39,135 bases of DNA. Source: Bordetella parapertussis (GTDB lineage Bacteria > Pseudomonadota > Gammaproteobacteria > Burkholderiales > Burkholderiaceae_E). This document shows positions 17,623-25,816 of the stretch, piece by piece. The stretch spans positions 1-39,135 of the forward strand of contig CAMCXH010000008.1 in NCBI GenBank assembly GCA_945883285.1, read 5' to 3'. Each line of letters starts with the position of its first letter. The first letter of the stretch is position 1. The notes beneath the pieces were generated by a model, which searched no databases, was not told the origin of the DNA, and saw only the letters and a list, made by a program, of their open reading frames with translations. The translations under genes and the position numbers were made by a program.

Positions 17623-18189
17623 CTACTTGATGCGAGTCAGGTGAGGACGGCCGGACCGCGGACTGCCACCGGCGGGCGGGTCATCCGGAGGCGGGACAGA
17701 GCCATCCTGGCCGCTGCCGGCGTTCTCGGCACCTGACACGGGCGTCAAGCCTTGCGCATCTGGCGAGGGCCCTGGTTCGGAGGCCGCCGAATTCACCAGC
17801 GAAAACGGCGAGCCCGCCACCGCGGCAGTTGCCGTCGACGAAGGGCTCTCACTGGCGGCATCAGGATTTGCCATCGCCTTGGGCACATCGAAAGCCATGC
17901 CATGCCCATTTTCGCGAGCATAGATGGCGCTGATGCAGTCGATTGGTACCGAGATCTCGCGGGCCACGCCACCAAACCGTGCCTGGAAACTGATCAGATC
18001 GTTGCCGAGCGCGAGCCGATTGGTCGCGCCAAGAGAGACATTGAGCACGATCTCGCCGGCCTTGACGTATTCCATCGGCACCTCGGTGCGGTGATCGACC
18101 GCTACCGCGAGATACGGCGTGAAGCCGTTATCGCTGCACCATTCGTGGATGGCCCTGATCAGATAGGGTTTGGTGGAGGTCTCGGACAC
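17623..18189 (-). CDS. sspB: ClpXP adaptor SspB (stringent starvation protein B)
   Basis: A 188-residue adaptor that binds the ssrA degradation tag and delivers tagged proteins to ClpXP. The folded domain (about 1-108) starts STKPYLIRAIHEWCSDNGFTPYLAV and includes the conserved GEIVLNVS and ARFGG. A long Pro/Ser/Gly-rich linker follows. The tail GRPHLTRIK corresponds to the ClpX-docking XB motif (compare RGRPxLRVVK). The linker is longer than in E. coli. The start codon is GTG at 18189. It lies 13 bp after sspA, the standard sspAB unit. Confidence 0.95.
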   Translation of the reverse strand: MSETSTKPYLIRAIHEWCSDNGFTPYLAVAVDHRTEVPMEYVKAGEIVLNVSLGATNRLALGNDLISFQARFGGVAREISVPIDCISAIYARENGHGMAFDVPKAMANPDAASESPSSTATAAVAGSPFSLVNSAASEPGPSPDAQGLTPVSGAENAGSGQDGSVPPPDDPPAGGSPRSGRPHLTRIK

Positions 18190-18202
18190 GATGAAGACCG
18201 CC

Positions 18203-18817
18203 TTATCGCCGCATGACCTTTTCAGAGGGCGTCAGCGCTTCGATGTAAGCCGGACGCGAGAAGATGCGCTCGGCATATTTCATCAGCGGCGCGGCACTCT
18301 TGGGCATCTCGATCGCATAGTGGTCGAGGCGCCAGAGCAGTGGCGCGATCGCCACGTCGAGCATCGAAAAGTCTTCACCGAGCATGAACTTGTTCTTGAT
18401 GAAGATCGGAGTGAGCTGGGTCAGACGATCGCGGATCTGCAGGCGTGCCCGCTCCATCAGCTTGGCTGTCTCTTTGCTGTGATCGCGCCGCTCGATCTGC
18501 TGTACATGGACGAAGAGTTCGCGCTCGAAATTGAACAGGAACAGGCGTGCGCGTGCGCGCATCACCGGATCAGCGGGCATGAGTTGCGGATGCGGGAACC
18601 GTTCATCGATGTATTCGTTGATGATGTTCGATTCGTAAAGGATCAGATCGCGCTCAACCAGGATCGGCACCTGGCCATACGGATTCATGATCGAGATGTC
18701 TTCGGGCTTGTTGTAGAGGTCGACATCACGGATCTCGAAATCCATGCCCTTCTCGAACAGCACGAAGCGGCAGCGTTGGCTGAACGGGCAGGTCGTGCCC
18801 GAATACAGGACCATCAT
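18203..18817 (-). CDS. sspA: Stringent starvation protein A (GST-like)
   Basis: A 204-residue protein of the glutathione S-transferase fold that binds RNA polymerase and alters transcription under starvation or acid stress. The N-terminal thioredoxin-like part contains LYSGTTCPFSQRCRFVLFEKGMDFE and GQVPILVERDLILYESNIINEYIDE. The C-terminal part is helical with LGEDFSMLDVAIAPLLWRL. Two adjacent ATG codons begin the gene; GAGGAGC lies about eight bases upstream. It follows petC by 115 bp across a probable terminator and is followed by sspB. Confidence 0.95.
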   Translation of the reverse strand: MMVLYSGTTCPFSQRCRFVLFEKGMDFEIRDVDLYNKPEDISIMNPYGQVPILVERDLILYESNIINEYIDERFPHPQLMPADPVMRARARLFLFNFERELFVHVQQIERRDHSKETAKLMERARLQIRDRLTQLTPIFIKNKFMLGEDFSMLDVAIAPLLWRLDHYAIEMPKSAAPLMKYAERIFSRPAYIEALTPSEKVMRR

Positions 18818-18868
18818 GGGCTTCGCTCCTCAGGAGACAGACCGGCTGACACCGGTGCAGTGATCATT

Positions 18869-18914
18869 AAAACTGAAAGAGACGGCGCAAAGCTTCGTCG
18901 GCTCGCGCTGTCTC
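18869..18914 (-). terminator. Probable terminator after petC
   Basis: On the minus strand GAGACaGCGC pairs with GCGCcGTCTC (18914-18905 with 18888-18879, one internal mismatch), followed by TTTCAGTTTT. It lies about 20 bases after the petC stop and before sspA, so it would separate petABC from sspAB. Confidence 0.5.
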
Positions 18915-18932
18915 GGGGTGCGGCGAATGCGA

Positions 18933-19835
18933 TTACTTGATGTCTTTCCAGTATTCGCGATTAAGCCACCAGGCCAGAACAGAAAACAGGGCCAGAAACA
19001 GCAGCACGCCAGTACCCAGTCGCGTGCGGGTCTGCGCGGACGGGTCGGATACATAGGTCAGAAACGCGACCAGATCGGCAATCTGTCCATCGTACTGAGA
19101 CTGGGTCAGCTTGCCACCAACCGCCGGGGTGAGCGTCACGGTCGAGCCCTCGTGAGGATGGCCTTCCTTGATCGCCTCGACCGTCTCGGTACGCTGACCG
19201 GTCAGGGCATCGATCGTCGTCAGGGTTTTGACGAGCGAATGCTCACCCGGCTTGGCATCGGCTGCCGCCTTGACATCCTCGATGCTTGCGCCGCGCGAGC
19301 CCTGGAGTTCCCAGAGCACATGCGGCATGCCGACATTCGGATAGACGGTATTGTTCCAGCCGGTCGCCCGTGACGAGTCACGATAGAAGCCGCGCAGGTA
19401 GGTGTAGAGCCAGTCGGAACCGCTGCCGTCGTGCGACGACCGCGACCGGGCAGTCACCGAGAGGTCCGGAGGCATCGCGCCGAACCATTCCTTGGCGTCC
19501 TTGGCCGACATCGACACTTTCATCGTGTCGCCTGCTTTTGCGCCAGTCGGGATCAGGTTGTCTTTGATCTGGGCTTCGGTCAGGCCGAGGTCTGTCATGC
19601 GGTTGTAGCGCATGAGCGACATGCCGTGGCAGTTGAGACAGTAGTTGGTGAAGATCTTGGCTCCGTTTTGCAGAGCAGGCTGATCCTTGAGTTTCTCGGT
19701 CGGGAAGCGATCAAGCGGCGCCCCACCCCCTGCGGCCTGCGCGCTCAGCGCGAACAGACCCAGAGCTGCCACGATCAGGGTGGGCGCGGAACCGGAAACG
19801 ATCCGGGAAACCATTCCAAAAAGCGGGTGCGTCAT
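18933..19835 (-). CDS. petC: Ubiquinol-cytochrome c reductase, cytochrome c1 subunit
   Basis: A 300-residue haem c subunit of the bc1 complex that passes electrons from the Rieske protein to soluble cytochrome c. A hydrophobic signal segment lies at about 15-35, ending AQA. The haem is attached at CLNCH (Cys66, Cys69, His70). The sixth ligand is probably Met170 in NVGMPHVLW. One C-terminal transmembrane helix (about 272-292) anchors it, followed by NREYWKDIK. The region around 195-245 (ITTIDALTGQRTETV...) is a longer connecting stretch before the anchor. It is the last gene of petABC, with a probable terminator after it. Confidence 0.96.
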   Translation of the reverse strand: MTHPLFGMVSRIVSGSAPTLIVAALGLFALSAQAAGGGAPLDRFPTEKLKDQPALQNGAKIFTNYCLNCHGMSLMRYNRMTDLGLTEAQIKDNLIPTGAKAGDTMKVSMSAKDAKEWFGAMPPDLSVTARSRSSHDGSGSDWLYTYLRGFYRDSSRATGWNNTVYPNVGMPHVLWELQGSRGASIEDVKAAADAKPGEHSLVKTLTTIDALTGQRTETVEAIKEGHPHEGSTVTLTPAVGGKLTQSQYDGQIADLVAFLTYVSDPSAQTRTRLGTGVLLFLALFSVLAWWLNREYWKDIK

Positions 19836-19877
19836 AGCAGAGTCCAGTTCGGTCGGGTCTTGTCTCGGTGCGCCGGC

Positions 19878-21269
19878 TCAGTGAGGGGCGAACGTGACAC
19901 GATCGGGTACGGGCTTGAATTCGCCCATTGCGCTCCACCACGGCATGAACAGGAAGAACGCGAAATAGAGCAGCGTTCCGACCTGCGCGATGACTTGCGC
20001 CACCGGTGACGGCGGCTGGACGCCGGTGTAGCCAAGCACCAGGAACACGATGACAAATGCGGCGTAGACATATTTGTGCCACCCGGGCCGGTAGCGGATC
20101 GACTTGACCTCGCTGTTGTCGATCCAGGGCATGGCAAAAAAGATCATGACGGACGCGCCCATGGCAACAACGCCCCAGAATTTCGCGTCAAGCAGGAGAA
20201 AGCCGACCAGCATCGCGCCGACCGCCAGCGTCGCAATCAGCTTGGACAGAGACCTCGTGCCGCGACTCATCCAGACCACTGCCAGGAAGATCAGCAGGAA
20301 AGGCGTCAAACCCCACAGAATAAAGTCGGAGGTAATCGCTCGCAGAATCGAATAGTAGGGCGTGAAGTACCAAACCGGTGCGATATGGGCCGGTGTCTTG
20401 AGCGGGTCGGCCGGAACAAAGTTGTTGTACTCGAGGAAATAGCCGCCCATCTCCGGGGCAAAGAAGATCACCGCCGAGAAGACCAGCAGGAACACCGAGA
20501 CGCCCATGATGTCGTGCACGGTGTAGTAGGGATGGAAAGGAATCCCGTCGAGGGGAATGCCGGCAGCGTTTTTCTTGGCCTTGATCTCGACCCCATCGGG
20601 GTTGTTGGAGCCGACCTCATGCAGCGCAACGATGTGAGCGGCGACCAGACCGAGCAGCACCAGCGGAATCGCGATGACATGAAACGCGAAGAAGCGGTTG
20701 AGCGTTGCATCGCCGACCACGTAGTCGCCGCGAATCCAGAGCGACAGTTCGGGGCCAATGAAAGGAATCGCCGAAAACAGATTCACGATGACTTGCGCGC
20801 CCCAGTAGGACATCTGGCCCCAGGGAAGCAGGTAGCCGAAGAAAGCCTCAGCCATCAGGACCAGAAAGATCAGGCAGCCGAAAATCCAGATGAGTTCGCG
20901 GGGCTTGCGGTAGGAGCCGTAGAGCAGGCCGCGGAACATGTGCAGGTAGATAACAATGAAGAAGGCCGAGGCGCCAGTCGAGTGCATGTAGCGGATCAAC
21001 CAGCCCCAGGGGACATCACGCATGATGTATTCGACCGACTCGAAGGCCTTGGCCGAGTCTGCCTTGTAGTGCATCGTCAGGAAGATGCCGGTCACAATCT
21101 GGAGCACCAGGATCAGCGTTGCGAGCGCACCAAAAAAATAGAAAAAGTTGAAGTTCTTGGGCGCGTAGTACTCGGACAGATGCGCCTTCCAGGTGGACGT
21201 GAGCGGAAATCGCTGGTCTACCCACCCCAGCACACCCGTGGTGTCGATATTCTTATCGGTCGTTGCCAT
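19878..21269 (-). CDS. petB: Ubiquinol-cytochrome c reductase, cytochrome b subunit
   Basis: The 463-residue membrane core of the bc1 complex, holding haems bL and bH and both quinone sites. The haem ligands are His96 and His110 in one helix and His197 and His212 in the other. The second pair has 14 residues between them, as in cytochrome b6, not the 13 of mitochondrial cytochrome b. The Qo-site motif reads PVWY (298-301) where mitochondria have PEWY; PVWY is known from beta- and gammaproteobacteria. At least eight hydrophobic helices are visible. AAGGAA precedes the ATG at 21269. petA lies 16 bp upstream and petC 42 bp downstream. Confidence 0.97.
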   Translation of the reverse strand: MATTDKNIDTTGVLGWVDQRFPLTSTWKAHLSEYYAPKNFNFFYFFGALATLILVLQIVTGIFLTMHYKADSAKAFESVEYIMRDVPWGWLIRYMHSTGASAFFIVIYLHMFRGLLYGSYRKPRELIWIFGCLIFLVLMAEAFFGYLLPWGQMSYWGAQVIVNLFSAIPFIGPELSLWIRGDYVVGDATLNRFFAFHVIAIPLVLLGLVAAHIVALHEVGSNNPDGVEIKAKKNAAGIPLDGIPFHPYYTVHDIMGVSVFLLVFSAVIFFAPEMGGYFLEYNNFVPADPLKTPAHIAPVWYFTPYYSILRAITSDFILWGLTPFLLIFLAVVWMSRGTRSLSKLIATLAVGAMLVGFLLLDAKFWGVVAMGASVMIFFAMPWIDNSEVKSIRYRPGWHKYVYAAFVIVFLVLGYTGVQPPSPVAQVIAQVGTLLYFAFFLFMPWWSAMGEFKPVPDRVTFAPH

Positions 21270-21285
21270 TGATGTTCCTTAGTCG

Positions 21286-21915
21286 TCAGGCTTTCTTGTC
21301 GTCGCCGATCAACAGGCGCGTGTCTGAGAGGTAGGTGTGCGGCGGGATATCGAGGTTGGCATTGGCCGGCTTGTTCTTGAAGACCCGGCCGGCCATATCG
21401 AAAGTGGAACCATGGCAGGGGCACAGGAAGCCGCCCACCCAGTCACTGGGCAGCGAGGGCTGAGCGCCAGGGGTGAACTTGTCGCTTGGCGAGCAGCCGA
21501 GGTGGGAGCAGATGCCGACCACAACCAGATATTCCGGCTTGATGGAGCGAGCCTGGTTCTGGGCGTAGGCCGGCGTGGGCAACTGGTAGGGCTTGAGCGA
21601 CTTGGGGTCGACGACCTCGTTTTCGGTGACCTTGAGCGACTCGATCATTTCGGGCGTGCGACGGACGATCCAGACCGGGTTGCCGCGCCATTCGACCCGG
21701 CGCAGTTCACCCGGCGCCATGCCGGAGATGTCGGCTTCGACCGGTGCACCGGCAGCCTTGGCGCGCTCGGAAGGCTCAAAGCTCGAGACGAACGGAATGG
21801 CACAGACAGCGGCACCGACAGCGCCGACAGCCGAGGCGGTCACGAGCGCATTGCGGCGGGATGAATCGTTTAGCTCGTCGTGCTCGAAGGACACGCCCGA
21901 GGAGTGGTCAGCCAT
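21286..21915 (-). CDS. petA: Ubiquinol-cytochrome c reductase, Rieske iron-sulphur subunit
   Basis: A 209-residue 2Fe-2S protein that takes electrons from ubiquinol at the Qo site. The cluster ligands are Cys136 and His138 (CSHLGC) and Cys165 and His168 (CPCHGS); Cys141 and Cys167 form the usual disulphide. The N-terminus has a twin-arginine motif (SSRRNALVTAS, Arg20-Arg21) followed by a hydrophobic segment that stays as membrane anchor, so export should need the Tat system encoded at 31097-32707. GAGG lies upstream of the ATG. It is the first gene of petABC, and its promoter lies in the gap shared with mscL. Confidence 0.97.
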   Translation of the reverse strand: MADHSSGVSFEHDELNDSSRRNALVTASAVGAVGAAVCAIPFVSSFEPSERAKAAGAPVEADISGMAPGELRRVEWRGNPVWIVRRTPEMIESLKVTENEVVDPKSLKPYQLPTPAYAQNQARSIKPEYLVVVGICSHLGCSPSDKFTPGAQPSLPSDWVGGFLCPCHGSTFDMAGRVFKNKPANANLDIPPHTYLSDTRLLIGDDKKA

Positions 21916-21996
21916 GAAAGCCTCGTGAAGACGAATGGGGGCAATGCTCGCGCACGCCTTGAAAACCTAAACCGGGAGTCTAGCGTATTGCGGCGC

Positions 21997-22002
21997 AGTA
22001 TA
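21997..22002 (-). promoter_or_regulatory. Candidate -10 box (TATACT) for petABC
   Basis: TATACT (5/6) reads on the minus strand 81 bp upstream of the petA start. No strong -35 box is seen at 17 bp, which would fit an activator-dependent promoter. A CRP/FNR-type palindrome lies upstream at 22043-22056. A second weaker -10 (TAGACT, 21982-21977) lies closer to the gene. Confidence 0.4.
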
Positions 22003-22042
22003 GAAATCTCGCCGCCCAAAGCTTGGCAGGTGGGCGACACCC

Positions 22043-22056
22043 GTGATACTTATCAC
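22043..22056. promoter_or_regulatory. CRP/FNR-family-like palindrome between petA and mscL
   Basis: GTGATACTTATCAC is a perfect 6-bp palindrome with a 2-bp centre. It contains both the CRP-type core GTGA-N6-TCAC and the FNR-type core TGAT-N4-ATCA. Its centre is about 50 bp upstream of the TATACT -10 box, near -60 of a predicted petABC start, a usual place for class I activation. Regulator identity is inference. Confidence 0.45.
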
Positions 22057-22140
22057 GCCCCGGGGCGACTCGCCCGGTCAGCCCTCGCCCTTCATCTCAG
22101 TCATGTTGACCGACTGAACCTATTACGGAGTGATCGTTTC

Positions 22141-22578
22141 ATGAGCCTGTTTTCTGAATTCAAGGAGTTTGCCGTCAAGGGCAACGCCATCGACCTGGCA
22201 GTCGGTGTGATCATCGGCGCCGCGTTCGGCAAGATCGTCGATTCGCTTGTGGGCGATGTGATCATGCCCTTCCTGGCGGCGCTGCTCGGCGGAAAGTTCG
22301 ACTTCTCGAGCCTTTATACCGTTCTCGGAACGGTTCCGGCCGGCGTGGCCAACAACCTTGACGCGATCAGGAAGGCCGGGGTGCCGGTGTTTGCCTATGG
22401 CAATTTCATCACCATCCTGATCAATTTCATCCTGATGGCATTCGTGATCTTCATGCTGATTCGCCAGCTGAAGAAGCTGACCGACAATCACGAAGCGGTC
22501 GAGGCGCCGCCTGAAGTCCCTGCCGCCGAAAAGCTGCTCTCCGAGATCCGCGACGAACTGCGTCGCCGCCCGGCCTGA
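22141..22578 (+). CDS. mscL: Large-conductance mechanosensitive channel
   Basis: A 145-residue inner-membrane channel that opens under high membrane tension to release solutes during hypo-osmotic shock. The N-terminal amphipathic helix and first pore helix read SLFSEFKEFAVKGNAIDLAVGVIIGAAFGKIVDSLVGDVIMP. The second helix is YGNFITILINFILMAFVIFMLI, and the C-terminal helical bundle ends SEIRDELRRRPA. The ATG at 22141 matches the family start; longer in-frame extensions upstream are non-coding in appearance. GGAG lies about 11 bases upstream. A strong intrinsic terminator overlaps the stop codon. It diverges from petABC. Confidence 0.97.
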   Translation: MSLFSEFKEFAVKGNAIDLAVGVIIGAAFGKIVDSLVGDVIMPFLAALLGGKFDFSSLYTVLGTVPAGVANNLDAIRKAGVPVFAYGNFITILINFILMAFVIFMLIRQLKKLTDNHEAVEAPPEVPAAEKLLSEIRDELRRRPA

Positions 22579-22592
22579 AGCAGGCCGGTTTT
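22570..22592 (+). terminator. Intrinsic terminator of mscL overlapping its stop codon
   Basis: CCGGCCTG-AAG-CAGGCCGG is a perfect 8-bp stem with a 3-base loop, followed by TTTT. The TGA stop of mscL (22576-22578) lies within the stem and loop. On the opposite strand the tract is absent, so it acts mainly for mscL. Confidence 0.75.
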
Positions 22593-22594
22593 CG

Positions 22595-23405
22595 TCAGAC
22601 CGGGTTCGGGTCGTCAACGAAGACGACCTCGAGCCCGAAACGGTCCCTCAGCACCTCGCCGAGCGCCTGTACACCGTACCGCTCGGTCGCGTGATGGCCC
22701 GCCGCCGCATAAATCACCCCGGCCTCGCGGGCCAGATGGGTGGTGCGTTCGGCGATCTCACCGCTCACGTAAGCATCGGCGCCGGCATCGATTGCCTGCT
22801 GAAGGCTGTCTTGAGCTGCGCCGGTGCACCAGGCGATGCGCCTGATCGGCCGGGACAATTCGCCCACCAGCAGCGGCTCCCGACCGAGGGTCGCGCACAG
22901 TGAAGCCGCCAGGGCGGCTGCGCTGAGCGGCTCGGCGCCCGGCACATCGAGCGCGGCCATCCGCAAAAGCCCGTCCTTGCCGAGCGCTTCACCTTCCGGC
23001 CAGCCCATCCGGCGGGCAAGCTGCACGTTGTTGCCGAATTCGGGATGGACATCGAGCGGCAGGTGGTAGGCAAACAGACTGATGCCGTGGGCCAGCAGGG
23101 TGGCGAGGCGGCGCCGGCGGGGCCCGATCACGCGAGGATCATCGCCGCGCCAGAACCAGCCGTGATGGACCAGCATCGCCTGCGCGCCCTCGCGCACCGC
23201 GGCATCGACCAGTGCCAGGCTGGCGGTGACGCCGCAGACAACCTTGGTGATCTGCGGCGCGCCTTCCACCTGCAGACCGTTTGGGCAATAATCGGTGAAT
23301 CGCCGGGCGTCCAGCAGACCATCGAGAAATCCTGCGAGTTCGTCCCGATCGAGCGGCGCCGCACGGCCCGCTTCCTGCCTTCCGATCCCATTCCCGGTTT
23401 TCGTC

Positions 23406-23407
<2 letters not shown>
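22595..23407 (-). CDS. Nif3-like dinuclear metal centre protein
   Basis: A 270-residue protein of the Nif3/YbgI family, hexameric barrels with a dinuclear metal site and no settled function; a GTP cyclohydrolase I type 2 name is often given without proof. Visible motifs include DYCPNGLQVEG, VTASLALVDAAV, the metal motif LVHHGWFW, YHLPLDVHPEFGNNVQLAR, and at the C-terminus DAYVSGEI with GHHATER. The start is the ATG at 23407 (MTKTGNGIG), about 20 residues before the usual family start. No nearer in-frame ATG exists. This start codon overlaps the ATG of the divergent protease gene. It converges on mscL. Confidence 0.88.
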
Positions 23408-24605
<1,198 letters not shown>

Positions 24606-25144
24606 GCGACCGAGCCAGCCTCGGCCCAGTCGGTCGCGGCCTGCAGACAGTGTTTCAGCAGGGGGCGAAGTCGCGCGACCCGGTCTTCGAGCAAGGCGAA
24701 GGATGCCGATTCGTCCATGTCGATGTCCTGGGCCTTCTCGAGCTGCATGGCAGGCACGCCGCCGGCACCCAGGCCATTGGACCGGTTGATCTGCCCGCCC
24801 TTGTAGCGCCCGTTGAGCACCCAGGAGTCATCGGACTGCGCTCGCACCGGCGCCAGGATCGCCTCGGTCCAGGCCGGGTCGCAGGAGTGGCCATCGACCG
24901 CCCCGAAATTCAGGTCGGGCGGGCGATTGAGGTCGATGACATACCGCGACTGCATGGCCACCAGCAGCGTGGCGCCCATCTCGCTTACGACGTCCTAGAC
25001 CCGCGGCAGATGCCAGTCGGTGTCGGCCAGCGAAAGAGCCGTCGGGTTGAGCCGGGCAGCCAGATCGGCGGGCAGGCCGGTATCGACATGCGGCATTGGC
25101 GCCCCAGGTCGGTCGATGGTCGTCGGGGAAAACCGATCGATGTG

Positions 25145-25816
25145 TCAGCCGGCGGTTGACGGCGCTGTGCCGGGTCGGGGCAGGATCGGTGTGATCAGAA
25201 TCTGCAGCAGACTGACCGTACCGATGGCGGTCGGCATCGGGTCGGCGGGGCCGAACTGCAGGTATTCGCCCGCCTCGACCTGTGTGCCTTGAATCATCAG
25301 CCGGCCGCGGCAGACGAAGCAACCATGCACCGGCTGCTCGTCGGGGCCAGCGGCGCTGACTGCGCGCAGCGACTGCGCCCAACCACCGCTGTCGGCCTGA
25401 TTCGCAGTCTCCCAGTCGGCCACCAGCAGCTGGCCGTCAGCCAGCCGCACGCGCCGCATCCGGCCGGTCCAGCGACCGCGCGCAAGGATCAGATTGAACG
25501 CCCGACAGATCGAATCGCCCTGCAATTCGGCCATCGGCGCGACCTCGCCGGCGAATTGCACCGGATCGCTTCGGGCATCAAGCACAACCCGACCGTCGGG
25601 AAACTCGAGCGAAATCGCACCCTCGACCAGCGCGAAGCTGCGATCGCAGCCGGCCATGTTCGAAAAGGGGCCGTCGCGCTCGATGTCGGCCAGACTGAGC
25701 CGCCAGCCGAAATCGGCCTGCAAAGACGCGCCGGGCCCGCGCGCCAGCTCGCGGGTCAGCCCACCGCCGTTGAGCCTTGCGACCGGCCTGCACTCATGCG
25801 AGTCGATCCGGATCAT
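25145..25816 (-). CDS. hutD: HutD family protein
   Basis: A 223-residue protein of the HutD family, a bicupin-like fold found in histidine-utilisation loci and thought to limit or sense the pathway rather than catalyse a step. The conserved features are NGGGLTRELA, the FGWRLSLADIERDGPFSNMAGCDRSFALVEG block, and further beta strands to the C-terminus. The start is the ATG at 25816 (MIRIDSHECRPVARL), the usual family start. This ATG overlaps the TGA of the upstream oxidoreductase (ATGA, 25813-25816), so the two are translationally coupled. The broken hutG follows after 48 bp. No hutU, hutH or hutI is present. Confidence 0.85.
   Translation of the reverse strand: MIRIDSHECRPVARLNGGGLTRELARGPGASLQADFGWRLSLADIERDGPFSNMAGCDRSFALVEGAISLEFPDGRVVLDARSDPVQFAGEVAPMAELQGDSICRAFNLILARGRWTGRMRRVRLADGQLLVADWETANQADSGGWAQSLRAVSAAGPDEQPVHGCFVCRGRLMIQGTQVEAGEYLQFGPADPMPTAIGTVSLLQILITPILPRPGTAPSTAG

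Noticed and set aside
20076-21272. 398-codon plus-strand frame opposite petB
   Set aside because: It is an antisense mirror of a highly conserved membrane protein, and its translation is hydrophilic and repetitive in Asp, Arg and Gln.
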